From contig NZ_RBXL01000001.1 of assembly GCF_003634315.1 (NCBI RefSeq), positions 248,001 through 312,000 of the forward strand: 64,000 bases of DNA. The letters are read 5' to 3'. Position numbers and translations under genes: made by a program. Of this stretch, positions 52,094 through 60,940 are shown piece after piece. How positions within the stretch are numbered: the stretch's first letter is position 1; every line of letters starts with the position of its first letter. The notes below the pieces were generated by a model. That model was not told the origin of the DNA and did no database searches. It worked only from the letters and a program-made list of their open reading frames with translations. The stretch comes from Thiocapsa rosea. GTDB taxonomy: Bacteria; Pseudomonadota; Gammaproteobacteria; Chromatiales; Chromatiaceae.

Positions 52094-53721
52094 GCCGGAC
52101 CATCGCCGATCGCGACCCGAACGGGATGCTCGGGCGCGTCCTGACCTCTCCATGGGTGCTCGTCGCGGTCGTTCTGCTGAGCTTCTACTGGCAGCTGGGC
52201 GCGGTGCCGCTCTACGATCTGGACGAGGGTGCCTTCACGGAGGCGACCCGCGAGATGCTCGCGAGCGGCAATTTCATCACGCCGCACAAGGACGGGGAGC
52301 CCCGATACGACAAACCGGTGCTCATCTACTGGTTGCAGGCGGCCTCGACGCAGGCGTTCGGATTCAACGAGCTGGCGCTGCGCCTGCCCTCGGCGCTTGC
52401 AGCGACGCTCTGGGTGCTCGCGGTCTGGGGCTTCGTGCGCGAACGGCTGGATCGCGAGAGCGCGGTCGTCGCCGGGCTGGTGATGGCCTTGAGCCTCCAA
52501 GTCTCGGTCATCGCCAAGGGAGCGGTCGCCGATGCAGTGCTCAACCTCTTCATCGCGCTCGCCTTCTTCGAGATCTATCGCTACTACCTGGATCCGAATC
52601 CCGCGACCAACCGCCGCTTCGTGCTGCGCGCCTTCCTCTGGATGGGACTCGGCTTCCTGACGAAGGGGCCGGTAGCCGTCTTCTTCCCGGTGCTGGTCAG
52701 CCTGCTCTTCTTCGGCTCGCAACGTGCGCTGGGGCGCTGGGCGCAGGCGGCTTTCGCACCGAAGGGTTGGCTGGTCTTCGTGGCGGTCGCCCTGCCCTGG
52801 TATCTCGCGGTCTATCTGGACGACGGGCCGGGATTCTTCCGCAGCTTCTTCCTGGAGCACAACGCCGGGCGTTTCGGCGATGCCATGCACGGGCATGCGG
52901 GGTTTCCGGGCTATTACCTGGTGATGCTGCCGATCATCCTGCTGCCCTTCGCCGGCTGGTTCCTGCGGCTGTTGCCGGGGCTGCGTGCCGCCTGGTCGGA
53001 CCCGCTCGAGCGATTCCTCTGGATCTGGTTCCTCACCGTCTTCGTCTTCTTCTCCCTCTCCGGGACCAAGCTGCCGCATTACCTGCTCTACGGGGCCACG
53101 CCGCTCTTTATCCTCATGGCCAAACATCGCGATCTGCTGAAGGGCCGCTGGCTCGCCTTCGCGGCGCCGTTGATCTTCATCGGCCTGCTGGTTGCGCTGC
53201 CCGGGGTCGTCGGCCTGGCCGAATCGCAAGCCGACCGGGCGCACGAGGTTGCCATGTTCCAGGAGGCCCGCGGGGTCCTGGGGCTCGACTATCTGGGCGC
53301 CATGCTCGCCGGACTGGCCGTGATGATCGGTCTGCTCCTCTGGTCCCGTCCGCCACTGTGGCAGCGGCTGATCCTTGCCGGAGTGATCCAAACGCTGGTG
53401 GTCTACGGGGTCCTGGTCCCGCGGGTTTTCGAGGTGATGCAGGCACCGGTGAAGGAGGCCGGTCTGCTGGCGCGCGAGTTGGATCTCCCCACGGTGGTCT
53501 ACCGCACCTCCATGCCGAGCTTCAGCGTCTATCGCGATGCCGTCACGCCGAATCGTCCGCCGCTGCCCGGCGAGCTGGTCTTCCTGCGTGTCGACAAGCT
53601 CGACGCCCTGGCCGCGGATTTCCCCGGCCTGCAGCGCGACCTCGTCTATCGTCGAGGCCCGGTCGCCTTGGTACGCATGGGTGTGGCCGACGACAGGGGC
53701 GCCGTCGGCGTTCAACCCTGA
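52090..53721 (+). CDS. Family 39 glycosyltransferase (ArnT-like)
   Basis: 543-aa multi-spanning membrane enzyme using a lipid-phosphate sugar donor. The catalytic-loop pattern LYDLDEGAFTEATREML with the Asp-Glu pair lies near residue 45; KDGEPRYDKPVLIYWLQAA follows, as in ArnT. About ten more hydrophobic segments follow. Together with the upstream GT2 it probably adds a sugar to lipid A or another envelope lipid. Confidence 0.92.
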   Translation: MSRTIADRDPNGMLGRVLTSPWVLVAVVLLSFYWQLGAVPLYDLDEGAFTEATREMLASGNFITPHKDGEPRYDKPVLIYWLQAASTQAFGFNELALRLPSALAATLWVLAVWGFVRERLDRESAVVAGLVMALSLQVSVIAKGAVADAVLNLFIALAFFEIYRYYLDPNPATNRRFVLRAFLWMGLGFLTKGPVAVFFPVLVSLLFFGSQRALGRWAQAAFAPKGWLVFVAVALPWYLAVYLDDGPGFFRSFFLEHNAGRFGDAMHGHAGFPGYYLVMLPIILLPFAGWFLRLLPGLRAAWSDPLERFLWIWFLTVFVFFSLSGTKLPHYLLYGATPLFILMAKHRDLLKGRWLAFAAPLIFIGLLVALPGVVGLAESQADRAHEVAMFQEARGVLGLDYLGAMLAGLAVMIGLLLWSRPPLWQRLILAGVIQTLVVYGVLVPRVFEVMQAPVKEAGLLARELDLPTVVYRTSMPSFSVYRDAVTPNRPPLPGELVFLRVDKLDALAADFPGLQRDLVYRRGPVALVRMGVADDRGAVGVQP

Positions 53722-53723
53722 CG

Positions 53724-54581
53724 ATGACGATGCACGCCGATTTCAGCGCATTCTGGAAACAGTCCCTTCGCGAGCGCTTGGAGACCGGGGCCGCCCGAAC
53801 GCCGCTCAGGTCACCGAGCGGCGGTACCTGGTTGGCACGCTGGGCCGGCGTTTGCCTGGTCGTCGGTCTGACACTCTATCTCGCCGTCGGGTACGACGCC
53901 GGCTTCATCCGGATCAACGCCGCGGCGGCGGCCTATCCGGACTGGGTCTGGCAGTGTCTGACGGTCCTGGGCGACGAGCGTGTGCCCTTCGCGTTGGCCC
54001 TCCTCTTTGCACTGCGCTATCCGAGGGTCTTCTGGGCGCTGGTGCTCGCGGCTCTGATCGCAGCCGCCTACAGCCGCGGCTTCAAGGCGCTCTTCGACAC
54101 CACGCGTCCGCCGGGCGTGCTCGCAGCCGATGCCTTCAATCTCATCGGGCCGAGCCATACCCGTACAAGCTTTCCGTCCGGCCACAGCGTCACCGCAGCG
54201 GTCTTTTTCGGGGTCTTGATCTACTACACACGCTGGACGGGGCTGCGGGCGCTGTTCCTCGCCCTGGCCGTTCTGGCTGGGCTGAGCCGGGTCGCAGTCG
54301 GCGTGCACTGGCCGGTGGATGTGGCGGCCGGTCTGTTCGGCGGGGCACTCTCGGCGTGGCTCGGCGCCTTACTGGCAGCCCGGTGGCCGGGACCGGCGAC
54401 GAATCTCTGGGTTCATGTCACCGTCGTGATCATGGCCGTGATCCTGGCGGTCACATTGCTTTTCGACGATGCGGGTTACAGCGCGGCGGCAACGCCCTTG
54501 GCCGTCCTTGGCGTTCTCGCGCTGGGGGTCGCGGGGGTGCAGTATCTGCTTCGACCGTGGATCGGATACCGGCGGGGATAA
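53724..54581 (+). CDS. PAP2-family membrane phosphatase
   Basis: 285 aa. Phosphatase motifs KALFDTTRPP, PSGHSVTAAVFFG and SRVAVGVHWPVDVAAG are in order, with six hydrophobic segments. It starts 3 bases after the GT39 stop, so it belongs to the same operon. It may recycle the polyprenyl carrier or trim lipid phosphates. Confidence 0.92.
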   Translation: MTMHADFSAFWKQSLRERLETGAARTPLRSPSGGTWLARWAGVCLVVGLTLYLAVGYDAGFIRINAAAAAYPDWVWQCLTVLGDERVPFALALLFALRYPRVFWALVLAALIAAAYSRGFKALFDTTRPPGVLAADAFNLIGPSHTRTSFPSGHSVTAAVFFGVLIYYTRWTGLRALFLALAVLAGLSRVAVGVHWPVDVAAGLFGGALSAWLGALLAARWPGPATNLWVHVTVVIMAVILAVTLLFDDAGYSAAATPLAVLGVLALGVAGVQYLLRPWIGYRRG

Positions 54582-54613
54582 CCGCCCACACAGCGGGTCT
54601 GATGGACAATCGA

Positions 54614-54690
54614 GTAGGATGGACAAGCGAAGCGCAGTCCACCAGCGTCGGCGCGGGTTCGGTGGACTGCGCTGCACTTGTCCACCCTAC
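54614..54690. repeat. Inverted GTAGGATGGACAAGCG repeat
   Basis: Left arm GTAGGATGGACAAGCGAAGC and right arm ending TTGTCCACCCTAC form an imperfect inverted pair around a short centre. A single-arm relative lies at 28413-28444. Confidence 0.8.
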
Positions 54691-54762
54691 ATGCGCATCC
54701 TCCCTATAGGCTTATCCACCTTCGGCCGCACTCGCAGGAAGGCCGACCCGACGCGCGGAGGA

Positions 54763-55269
54763 TCAGAATTCGCCGGTGGCGCCGGCGGTAATGATGTCGA
54801 GCATCTGCCCGTTGATGCCGAGTGCCAATGCTTGAAGCTCGGGCGGCAGATCATAGGCGCTGATCAGCATATCCAGGTTGAGCATCTGCAACCAGATCCG
54901 GCCGTCGGTGTCCTCGACCAGTGCGATGCTGCACGGCATGTAGGCTGCGAAGATGGTGTTGAATCGCGCCATCTTGACCGCGTCTTCCGGGTTGCAGAAT
55001 TGGAAGATCTCCAGACGCATCGACTCGATGCCGCGACTGCCGACCTCCTGTCCGACGTTCAGATGCGCGACCAGACGCATATTGAGCTCGACCGCCTTGG
55101 AGAGCATGGCCTCGCCCGCCGCATCGGCGGAGACGCCGGGCGCAAGCCCGATCTTGAGCACGGTGTGCTCGACATCCGAGACGCGGATCTCGGGGGCAGC
55201 ATCTTCGGCCGCCATCAGCGACATGGACGCGAGAAGGGTGAACGCAACGACAAGGCTCAGGTGTTTCAT
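54763..55269 (-). CDS. DUF302 family secreted protein
   Basis: 168 aa with a signal peptide (LSLVVAFTLLASMSLMAAED). The DUF302 region has LNMRLVAHLNVGQEV, LEIFQFCNPEDAVKMARFN and the conserved MPCSIALVEDTDGRIWL. The function of DUF302 is not known. It follows the diheme cytochrome gene by 45 bases in the same direction, so it may be co-transcribed and act in the periplasm. Confidence 0.88.
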   Translation of the reverse strand: MKHLSLVVAFTLLASMSLMAAEDAAPEIRVSDVEHTVLKIGLAPGVSADAAGEAMLSKAVELNMRLVAHLNVGQEVGSRGIESMRLEIFQFCNPEDAVKMARFNTIFAAYMPCSIALVEDTDGRIWLQMLNLDMLISAYDLPPELQALALGINGQMLDIITAGATGEF

Positions 55270-55314
55270 TCTTGTATCCTCAAGATATTCTTATGGATGT
55301 GTCCGAATCGGGGC

Positions 55315-55968
55315 TCAGTTCTTGTCGTCGATCGTCGTCAGGAAACCGATGATATCGAGGATGTCCTGGTCGCTGTAGTCCACGAACGTCTCATCGTCCG
55401 GGTCGTTGGCGTGCATTCGCGTGCCGGCCTTGAACTTCTCGATCTGCCGGAAGAGATAGCCGTCGTACTGGCCGGAGAGCTTGGGACTTTCCTTGCGCCT
55501 GTTGCCTTCGGCCGCGCGTCCGTGACAGGTCCTGCAATCGCTGTGATAAATATCCTGGCCGTTCTCGACATCCGCACCTTCCGGTGTCGGGACATTGAGC
55601 GGATGGACAACATCCAGATCGATGCTTGCGATATAGGCGGACAGGCTGGCAAGATCATAGTCCGATAAGGTGCGCAGACCGCCGACCACGGTCATCGCCG
55701 CATGCTCGCGCACGCCGTCGCGATAGTCGGTGAGACTCTTCGTCAAATAATAATCGGGAAGACCGGCAAGGCGTGGATATTTTCCACCCAAGATGCCCTG
55801 CGAGTACTGACCGTGGCAGAGCGCACATTGACGATGCAGGCGTTGACCGAGATCCAAATCCGGTTCTGCCTCCGCATCGGAGGTGCTGGCGAGGACCGAA
55901 GGGGTGACGGCCAAGGTGCCCGAGAAAGCGAGGGAAAGAGCCAGCGCACGCAAAAAGGAAGAGCTCAT
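55315..55968 (-). CDS. Diheme cytochrome c
   Basis: 217 aa. Signal peptide (LRALALSLAFSGTLAVTPSV). Two class I haem sites: CALCHGQYSQG near residue 48 and CRTCHGRAAEG near 150. Methionine ligands are likely in AAMTVVGGL and GTRMHAND. It resembles cytochrome c4 and the FccA subunit of flavocytochrome c, but no FccB is adjacent. ATG 55968 is chosen at the signal peptide. Confidence 0.92.
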   Translation of the reverse strand: MSSSFLRALALSLAFSGTLAVTPSVLASTSDAEAEPDLDLGQRLHRQCALCHGQYSQGILGGKYPRLAGLPDYYLTKSLTDYRDGVREHAAMTVVGGLRTLSDYDLASLSAYIASIDLDVVHPLNVPTPEGADVENGQDIYHSDCRTCHGRAAEGNRRKESPKLSGQYDGYLFRQIEKFKAGTRMHANDPDDETFVDYSDQDILDIIGFLTTIDDKN

Positions 55969-56160
55969 ACTCCAAACTCCAGGTGGATGATTGTTCTCGT
56001 GAGCGGCTACGATAGGAGATCGGCCGCATAGGTGCAACCCATTCAGGATCTTGGGTTTTCTCGCCGACAGAACCCCTTCTTTCGGTAGGGTCGGAACCCG
56101 TCCGGGCAGAGTCCGAGCGCCGCGCGAGGCCCCGACGCGAGCGCGGACGAGATCTGTTCC

Positions 56161-57483
56161 TCAGGGATCCGCCGAGGGTAAACTCCTGGTGCGCGGCCCG
56201 GCATCCGACTGCGCGATCCCATCTCCCGCGCGATTGCCGAGCAGGCTGCTCGCGATCTCCTCCCCCGCACGACGACCGGAATGCAGCGCCCACTGGATCG
56301 AGGGTGCCGATCGGTACTCCCCGCAGGTCCAGAGCCAATCGGATTGACGCAGCCGCACGGCACCCGGATAGACGACAGGCGGCGACTGAACCGGCAAGGC
56401 ATGCGGCAGCCGATACACCGCCAAGCGCGTCCAGGCCAAAACCTGATCGCCGAACCAGCCGATCAGCTCGCGCCGCAAATCCGTTTCGAGCGCATCCGGA
56501 TTGTGCTCCGCGCCGTGCACGTTGACCGCGATGAGGTTCTCGCCCCGCGGGGCATAATGATCCGAGAGATTGCTCGGACAGAGGAGGCTGTTGATCCGCC
56601 CCCGCCCCTCGCCGTTGACGACGAGGTACGGTCCCTCGATCGGCGGCGCGCTCGCCGCGAAATATACGCAGGTGGTTCCCCGACCCGCCACCGCCGCACT
56701 GTGCGATCGACCCAGGAGACGCGCCGTCTCGTTGCCTTCGGTCGCCAGCACGATGGTGCCCGCCCGCAGACGCTCGCCCGTGTCGAGCACGACCTGTTGA
56801 TCCAGGATGCGCTCGACCCGCGCGCCGGTGCGGATGGAGTCGCGCGGCAGCTTCTGCGCGAGCTGTGCCGGAAGCTCGCCCATGCCGCGCGCCGGCAGGG
56901 CCGTATCGCCCAGCGCGAAGGCGCGGAACACGAACTCGAAGGCGCGCGAGGACATACCCAGTCCGGGCTCGAAGAAGACGCCGCTGAAAAACGGCTTGAA
57001 GAAGCGCTCGATCATGCGTGCCGAGAAACCCAGCTCGCGCAGCAAGGTCAAGGCATCGCGCTCCGGACGTGAATAGAGCGCTTGGAGATCGCCCGCAAGA
57101 GCCCGGCGACGCAGTGCGAGGAGCCTCAGCTTGTCGCCGAGGCTGCCCACCGGCGAGACCAGCATCTCGGGGAGCAGCATCGGGCGGCGCCAGATATCGC
57201 TGACGCGATGCAGCTGCCCTTGCGTGTGCACGAGCGCCCCCGGATAGAAGGGACGCAAGTCCAGGCGTGCGTAGTCGAAGAACCGCTGCGCCTCCGGATA
57301 CCAGGTCTGCAGCACCTGGAAACCGCGATCCAGGAGGAAGCCGTCGCGTCGATCGGTGCGCACACGCCCGCCCGGAGCGTCCGAGGCCTCGATCAGCAGG
57401 GGCTCGAAACCCTGCTCGCGAAGGGTGATGGCACAGGCCAGTCCGGAGAGACCGGCACCGATGATGATGACGTCTGTGCTCAT
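56161..57483 (-). CDS. FAD-dependent oxidoreductase (amine oxidase/phytoene desaturase fold)
   Basis: 440 aa. The FAD-binding GAGLSGLACAITLREQG is at residues 8-24, followed by EASDAPGGRVRTDRRDGFLL. The C-terminal second FAD motif is WTCGEYRSAPSIQWALHSGR. Protoporphyrinogen oxidase- and carotenoid-desaturase-like proteins share this fold; the substrate is not known. The start codon lies four bases from an 84-bp repeat at 57487. Confidence 0.85.
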   Translation of the reverse strand: MSTDVIIIGAGLSGLACAITLREQGFEPLLIEASDAPGGRVRTDRRDGFLLDRGFQVLQTWYPEAQRFFDYARLDLRPFYPGALVHTQGQLHRVSDIWRRPMLLPEMLVSPVGSLGDKLRLLALRRRALAGDLQALYSRPERDALTLLRELGFSARMIERFFKPFFSGVFFEPGLGMSSRAFEFVFRAFALGDTALPARGMGELPAQLAQKLPRDSIRTGARVERILDQQVVLDTGERLRAGTIVLATEGNETARLLGRSHSAAVAGRGTTCVYFAASAPPIEGPYLVVNGEGRGRINSLLCPSNLSDHYAPRGENLIAVNVHGAEHNPDALETDLRRELIGWFGDQVLAWTRLAVYRLPHALPVQSPPVVYPGAVRLRQSDWLWTCGEYRSAPSIQWALHSGRRAGEEIASSLLGNRAGDGIAQSDAGPRTRSLPSADP

Positions 57484-57486
57484 GGT

Positions 57487-57570
57487 TAAACCGCGTCTGG
57501 AGTGTTATGGGTTGTGTTCATTTTGGCTTGTTCTCGGGGCCATCTGCATCGACGGTGAAGGCGCGGTTTA
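57487..57570. repeat. 84-bp TAAACCGCG repeat, unrelated interior
   Basis: Exactly 84 bp. It directly abuts the start of the oxidoreductase gene and is followed without gap by the heptamer array. Confidence 0.85.
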
Positions 57571-57647
57571 GGTGATAGGTGTTAGGTGATAGGTGATAGC
57601 TGTTAGCTGTTAGCTGTTAGCTGTTAGCTGTTAGCTGTTAGCTGAAG
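57571..57647. repeat. Heptanucleotide array, 11 units (GGTGATA / GCTGTTA)
   Basis: Eleven 7-bp units: three GGTGATA and one GGTGTTA first, then six GCTGTTA and one GCTGAAG. The change of unit type along the array suggests growth from one end. It lies between the FAD enzyme and photolyase genes. Confidence 0.93.
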
Positions 57648-57667
57648 ACTGACAGCTTGCCCCGCCC

Positions 57668-59236
57668 TCAACCGTTCCCTCCCGACGCCAAATCGCCGCG
57701 AAGCACCTCCGCCTGCCGGCGAATCGCACCGAGGCGCTCGGGTTCCAGCCGCGCGAGATTCCGCCATTGCAGCGCGGTACGCGGATGGTTGGCGAACCGA
57801 TCCCGGTGCCGATCGAGAAAATCCCAGTAAAGCGTCGTGAACGGACAGGCGCTCTCCCCGACGGCCTCCTTCGGATCATAGCGGCAGTGCCGACAATAGT
57901 TGCTCATCCGATTGATGTATTGGCCGGTCGCGACATAGGGTTTGGAGGCCAACAGCCCGCCGTCGGCGTATTGGCTCATCCCGATCACGTTGGGCGCCTC
58001 GACCCATTCGACGGCATCGACGAACATCGCCAGGTACCAGGAATGGACCTCGCGCGGTGCGACCCCGAGCAGCAACACGAAGAGCCCGGTCACCATCAGG
58101 CGTTGGATATGATGGCCGTAACCGTATTCGAGCACCTGTCCGATCGATGCCTCGAGACAAGCGTAGTCGGTCTTTCCGGTCCAGTAAAAATTCGGGAGCG
58201 GACGGTGTGCCTCCAGGGCATTCGACTCCAGATAGACCGGCCCTTCGCGCCAGTAGATCCCGCGCACGTATTCACGCCAGCCGAGGATCTGGCGGACGAA
58301 GCCTTCGACCGAGGCGAGCGGTGCCTGGTTCGCCTCGAAAGCCGAGATCGCGGCGTCGATCGCCGTGCGCGGGTCAAGGAGCTTGAGATTGAGGGCGGCG
58401 GAGATCCGCGCGTGATAGAGATAGGGCTCGCCGGTCCACATGGCGTCTTGCCACGGGCCGAACGCGGCGAGCCGGTTGCGGATGAAGTCCGCGAGCGCCG
58501 CGCGGGCTTGGGCCGCGGTCACCGGCCAGTCGAAGCGCTCGAGGTTGCCTGGCGCGTCGGGGAAACGCCGCTCGATCACCGCGATCAGGTCCCGCGTGAT
58601 GACGTCGGATGGAAAACCGATCGGTTCAGGGACCATGCCCGGACCCTGCCGACCGAAGGACTTGCGGTTCTCTTGGTCCAGGTTCCACTGCCCGCCGACG
58701 GGCTGCGCGGCATCTGACGGCCCTTCCATCAGGATTCCTTCACGCTTGCGCAGATGGCGGTAAAAGTGCTCCAAGCGGAGCCCTTTGCGACCGGCCGCCC
58801 AGCGATCGAACTCGGTGCGAGAGCAGATGAAGTGCGCGTCCGGGCGGATCTCGAGCGGCACCGCGCTGGCCTCGGCGACGCCTTGCAGAGCCGAGAGAAC
58901 GCGATGCTCCCCCGGTTCGGTCAGGATCAAGCGCTCGGGACGCAGGACCCGAATCGCCGCGGCAAGACCGGCAGCGAGCGACGGATCGGCCTCGGCATCC
59001 AGCGCCCGATAATGGACGCTGACGCCCGCCGTCTCCAATGCCTCGCGGAAGTGCCGCATCGCGGACAGAAACAGCAGAATCCGGGCCTTGTGCGAAGGCA
59101 CGTGGGTCGACTCCTCGACCGCCTCGCACATCCAGACCCGATCCCGTGTCGGATCCAGGTCGCGCAAAGCCGGGCCTGCGGCATCGAGCTGATCCCCGAG
59201 CACCAGCACCAGATGTCGACAGCGTCGATCAGCCAT
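57668..59236 (-). CDS. Iron-sulfur bacterial cryptochrome/photolyase (PhrB/CryB type)
   Basis: 522 aa. The N-terminal LVLVLGDQLDAAGPALRDLD is the FeS-BCP antenna domain. GWREYVRGIYW and MVTGLFVLLLGVAPREVHSWYLAMFVDAVEWVE (split here as two motifs) bind FAD. Cysteines in YACLEAS, NYCRHCRYD and SACPFTTLYW match the [4Fe-4S] ligands. The family repairs (6-4) photoproducts or acts as a light sensor. ATG 59236 overlaps the ligase stop by 8 bases. Confidence 0.93.
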   Translation of the reverse strand: MADRRCRHLVLVLGDQLDAAGPALRDLDPTRDRVWMCEAVEESTHVPSHKARILLFLSAMRHFREALETAGVSVHYRALDAEADPSLAAGLAAAIRVLRPERLILTEPGEHRVLSALQGVAEASAVPLEIRPDAHFICSRTEFDRWAAGRKGLRLEHFYRHLRKREGILMEGPSDAAQPVGGQWNLDQENRKSFGRQGPGMVPEPIGFPSDVITRDLIAVIERRFPDAPGNLERFDWPVTAAQARAALADFIRNRLAAFGPWQDAMWTGEPYLYHARISAALNLKLLDPRTAIDAAISAFEANQAPLASVEGFVRQILGWREYVRGIYWREGPVYLESNALEAHRPLPNFYWTGKTDYACLEASIGQVLEYGYGHHIQRLMVTGLFVLLLGVAPREVHSWYLAMFVDAVEWVEAPNVIGMSQYADGGLLASKPYVATGQYINRMSNYCRHCRYDPKEAVGESACPFTTLYWDFLDRHRDRFANHPRTALQWRNLARLEPERLGAIRRQAEVLRGDLASGGNG

Positions 59237-60809
59237 GGCGACCCGAGGCCGAATAGGCGATTTGGCTCCGAAAGAGCGCTTGGACCATCGCGATATCGTC
59301 GGCCTGATCCGCAGTCTTGTCCGGGCGATAGCGTTTCACGCGCGCGAAGCGCAAGGCGAGCCCGCCCGGGTACTGTGGACTTTCTTGAACCTCGTTGAAG
59401 GCGATCTCGACGACCAGCTCGGGCCGAACATGCACCACCGGGCCATCTTGCGCCACCGCGAGCGCGCTCAGACGCTCGGTCTGCCAGGTGAGCATCGCAT
59501 CCGTCAGACCCTTGAAGGTCTTGCCCAGCATGACGAATCCGCCTGCCGGGTCGCGTGCACCCAGATGCAGATTGCTCAGCCAACGGCTGCGCCGGCCGCT
59601 GCCCCGTTCCGCCGCCAGGATCACCAGATCGAGCGTCTGCGTCGGCTTGATCTTGAGCCACTGCCGACCGCGCGCACCGGCCGCATAGGGCGCCGCCGGA
59701 TCCTTGGCCATGATCCCCTCGTGACCGGCGGCGATTGCGCGCGCCAGAAAGGCCCGGGCATCGGCCGCATCAATCGGCTGCAACCTCGGGATGAGCGCGC
59801 GCTCCGGAACCAACTCGGCAAGTGCTGCGAAACGCTCGCGCGCCGGGGCATCGATCAGGAGTGTCCCGTCACATTGGATGCAGTCGAAGAAGAAGACGCT
59901 CAGGGGCAGCTCGGCACGCAGTCTCGCGACGTCGAGTCGCCGACCGAAGCGGCGCATGCTGGTCTGGAACGGGTGCGGTCGCCCGTCCGCACGCAGCGCC
60001 AGCACCTCGCCGTCGAGCACCAGGTCCGCAACGGGAAGCGGTGCGATCAGCTCGGGAATCTCCGGAACTGCCGCGGTGACCTCATGGCCCTGCCGGCTGT
60101 AGACCCGAACCTCATCGCCACGCTTGTGCACCTGCACGCGGGCGCCGTCGAGCTTGAACTCGAGATCGGGCGCTGCGAGTCGGGAGAGCGCGTCGTCGAG
60201 GTCCTCCGCGGGCTGGGCGAGCATTGGGAGAATCGGGCGAAAGAGTTCGAGACCGATCGCGCTTAGCCCCGCGGCACCGGTGTCGAAGGCCGTGCGCGTG
60301 ACCCGCGCCGGATCGCCGCTCAGCATGAGGGCGCGCCGAACCAGTGCGGGATCCAGCCCGGCCGCCCGCGCAACCGCCTCCATCACAAGTGCCTCGACCG
60401 CCCCTTGCCGCAGCTCGCCAAGCATCAAGCGGGCAAGAAATCCCTGCTCCTCGCGTGTGGCCTTCTCGAACAACGCCTGCAGCAGCGCCCGACGCTGTGC
60501 CTGAGCACCGGCACCCTTGACGGCGAGCAGGGCATCGAATGTTCGATCCAGGTCGCCGAGGGTCAAACGGCCCTGCTCGACCGGGACCAGTCCGCGGAGT
60601 GCATCCACCAGCACCGGCCCCACCCCGACGCGACCTTGCGGGATCTGCCCGGCGAGATAGCTCGCCGCAAGTGCAGTCTCCTCCCGATCCAGCCGACCGA
60701 TCACGTCCGCCATCAGACCGATCTTGTCACGCCGCGACGGGCGGGTGGTCACGTCAGCCGAGAGTCGAACCAGCGTTTCGAGCGTTGTCGCAGAGGTATC
60801 CATAGGCAT
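59229..60809 (-). CDS. ATP-dependent DNA ligase
   Basis: 526 aa. Archaeal/eukaryal LigI-like layout: helical DNA-binding domain (residues 1-200), adenylation domain with motif I EFKLDGARVQVHK near residue 218, EGIMAKDP and WLKIKPT, and a C-terminal OB domain. Independent of NAD; the essential NAD ligase must lie elsewhere. No LigD polymerase or nuclease parts. Coupled to the photolyase gene, suggesting a joint role in repair after light damage. Confidence 0.93.
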   Translation of the reverse strand: MPMDTSATTLETLVRLSADVTTRPSRRDKIGLMADVIGRLDREETALAASYLAGQIPQGRVGVGPVLVDALRGLVPVEQGRLTLGDLDRTFDALLAVKGAGAQAQRRALLQALFEKATREEQGFLARLMLGELRQGAVEALVMEAVARAAGLDPALVRRALMLSGDPARVTRTAFDTGAAGLSAIGLELFRPILPMLAQPAEDLDDALSRLAAPDLEFKLDGARVQVHKRGDEVRVYSRQGHEVTAAVPEIPELIAPLPVADLVLDGEVLALRADGRPHPFQTSMRRFGRRLDVARLRAELPLSVFFFDCIQCDGTLLIDAPARERFAALAELVPERALIPRLQPIDAADARAFLARAIAAGHEGIMAKDPAAPYAAGARGRQWLKIKPTQTLDLVILAAERGSGRRSRWLSNLHLGARDPAGGFVMLGKTFKGLTDAMLTWQTERLSALAVAQDGPVVHVRPELVVEIAFNEVQESPQYPGGLALRFARVKRYRPDKTADQADDIAMVQALFRSQIAYSASGRHG

Positions 60810-60856
60810 CCGGCTCGTCGATGCAATCGGTTCCGATCTCCGACTTCCGGATCTCT

Positions 60857-60940
60857 TAACCGCGCCGACTCAAACGGTCGTCAGGTCTGCCGGGCCCGAC
60901 CCCATCCAAAAACATCACATACCGCACCGGGCGCGGTTTA
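60857..60940. repeat. TAAACCGCG repeat, type B, single
   Basis: A type B unit nearly identical to 42396-42480 in its right two thirds (CCATCCAAAAACATC, ATACCGCACCGGGCGCGG). One A is missing at the left end. The complement of its last three bases is the fpr stop. Confidence 0.88.

Noticed and set aside
57571-57647. CRISPR array
   Set aside because: Units are 7 bp with no spacers; it is a simple tandem array.
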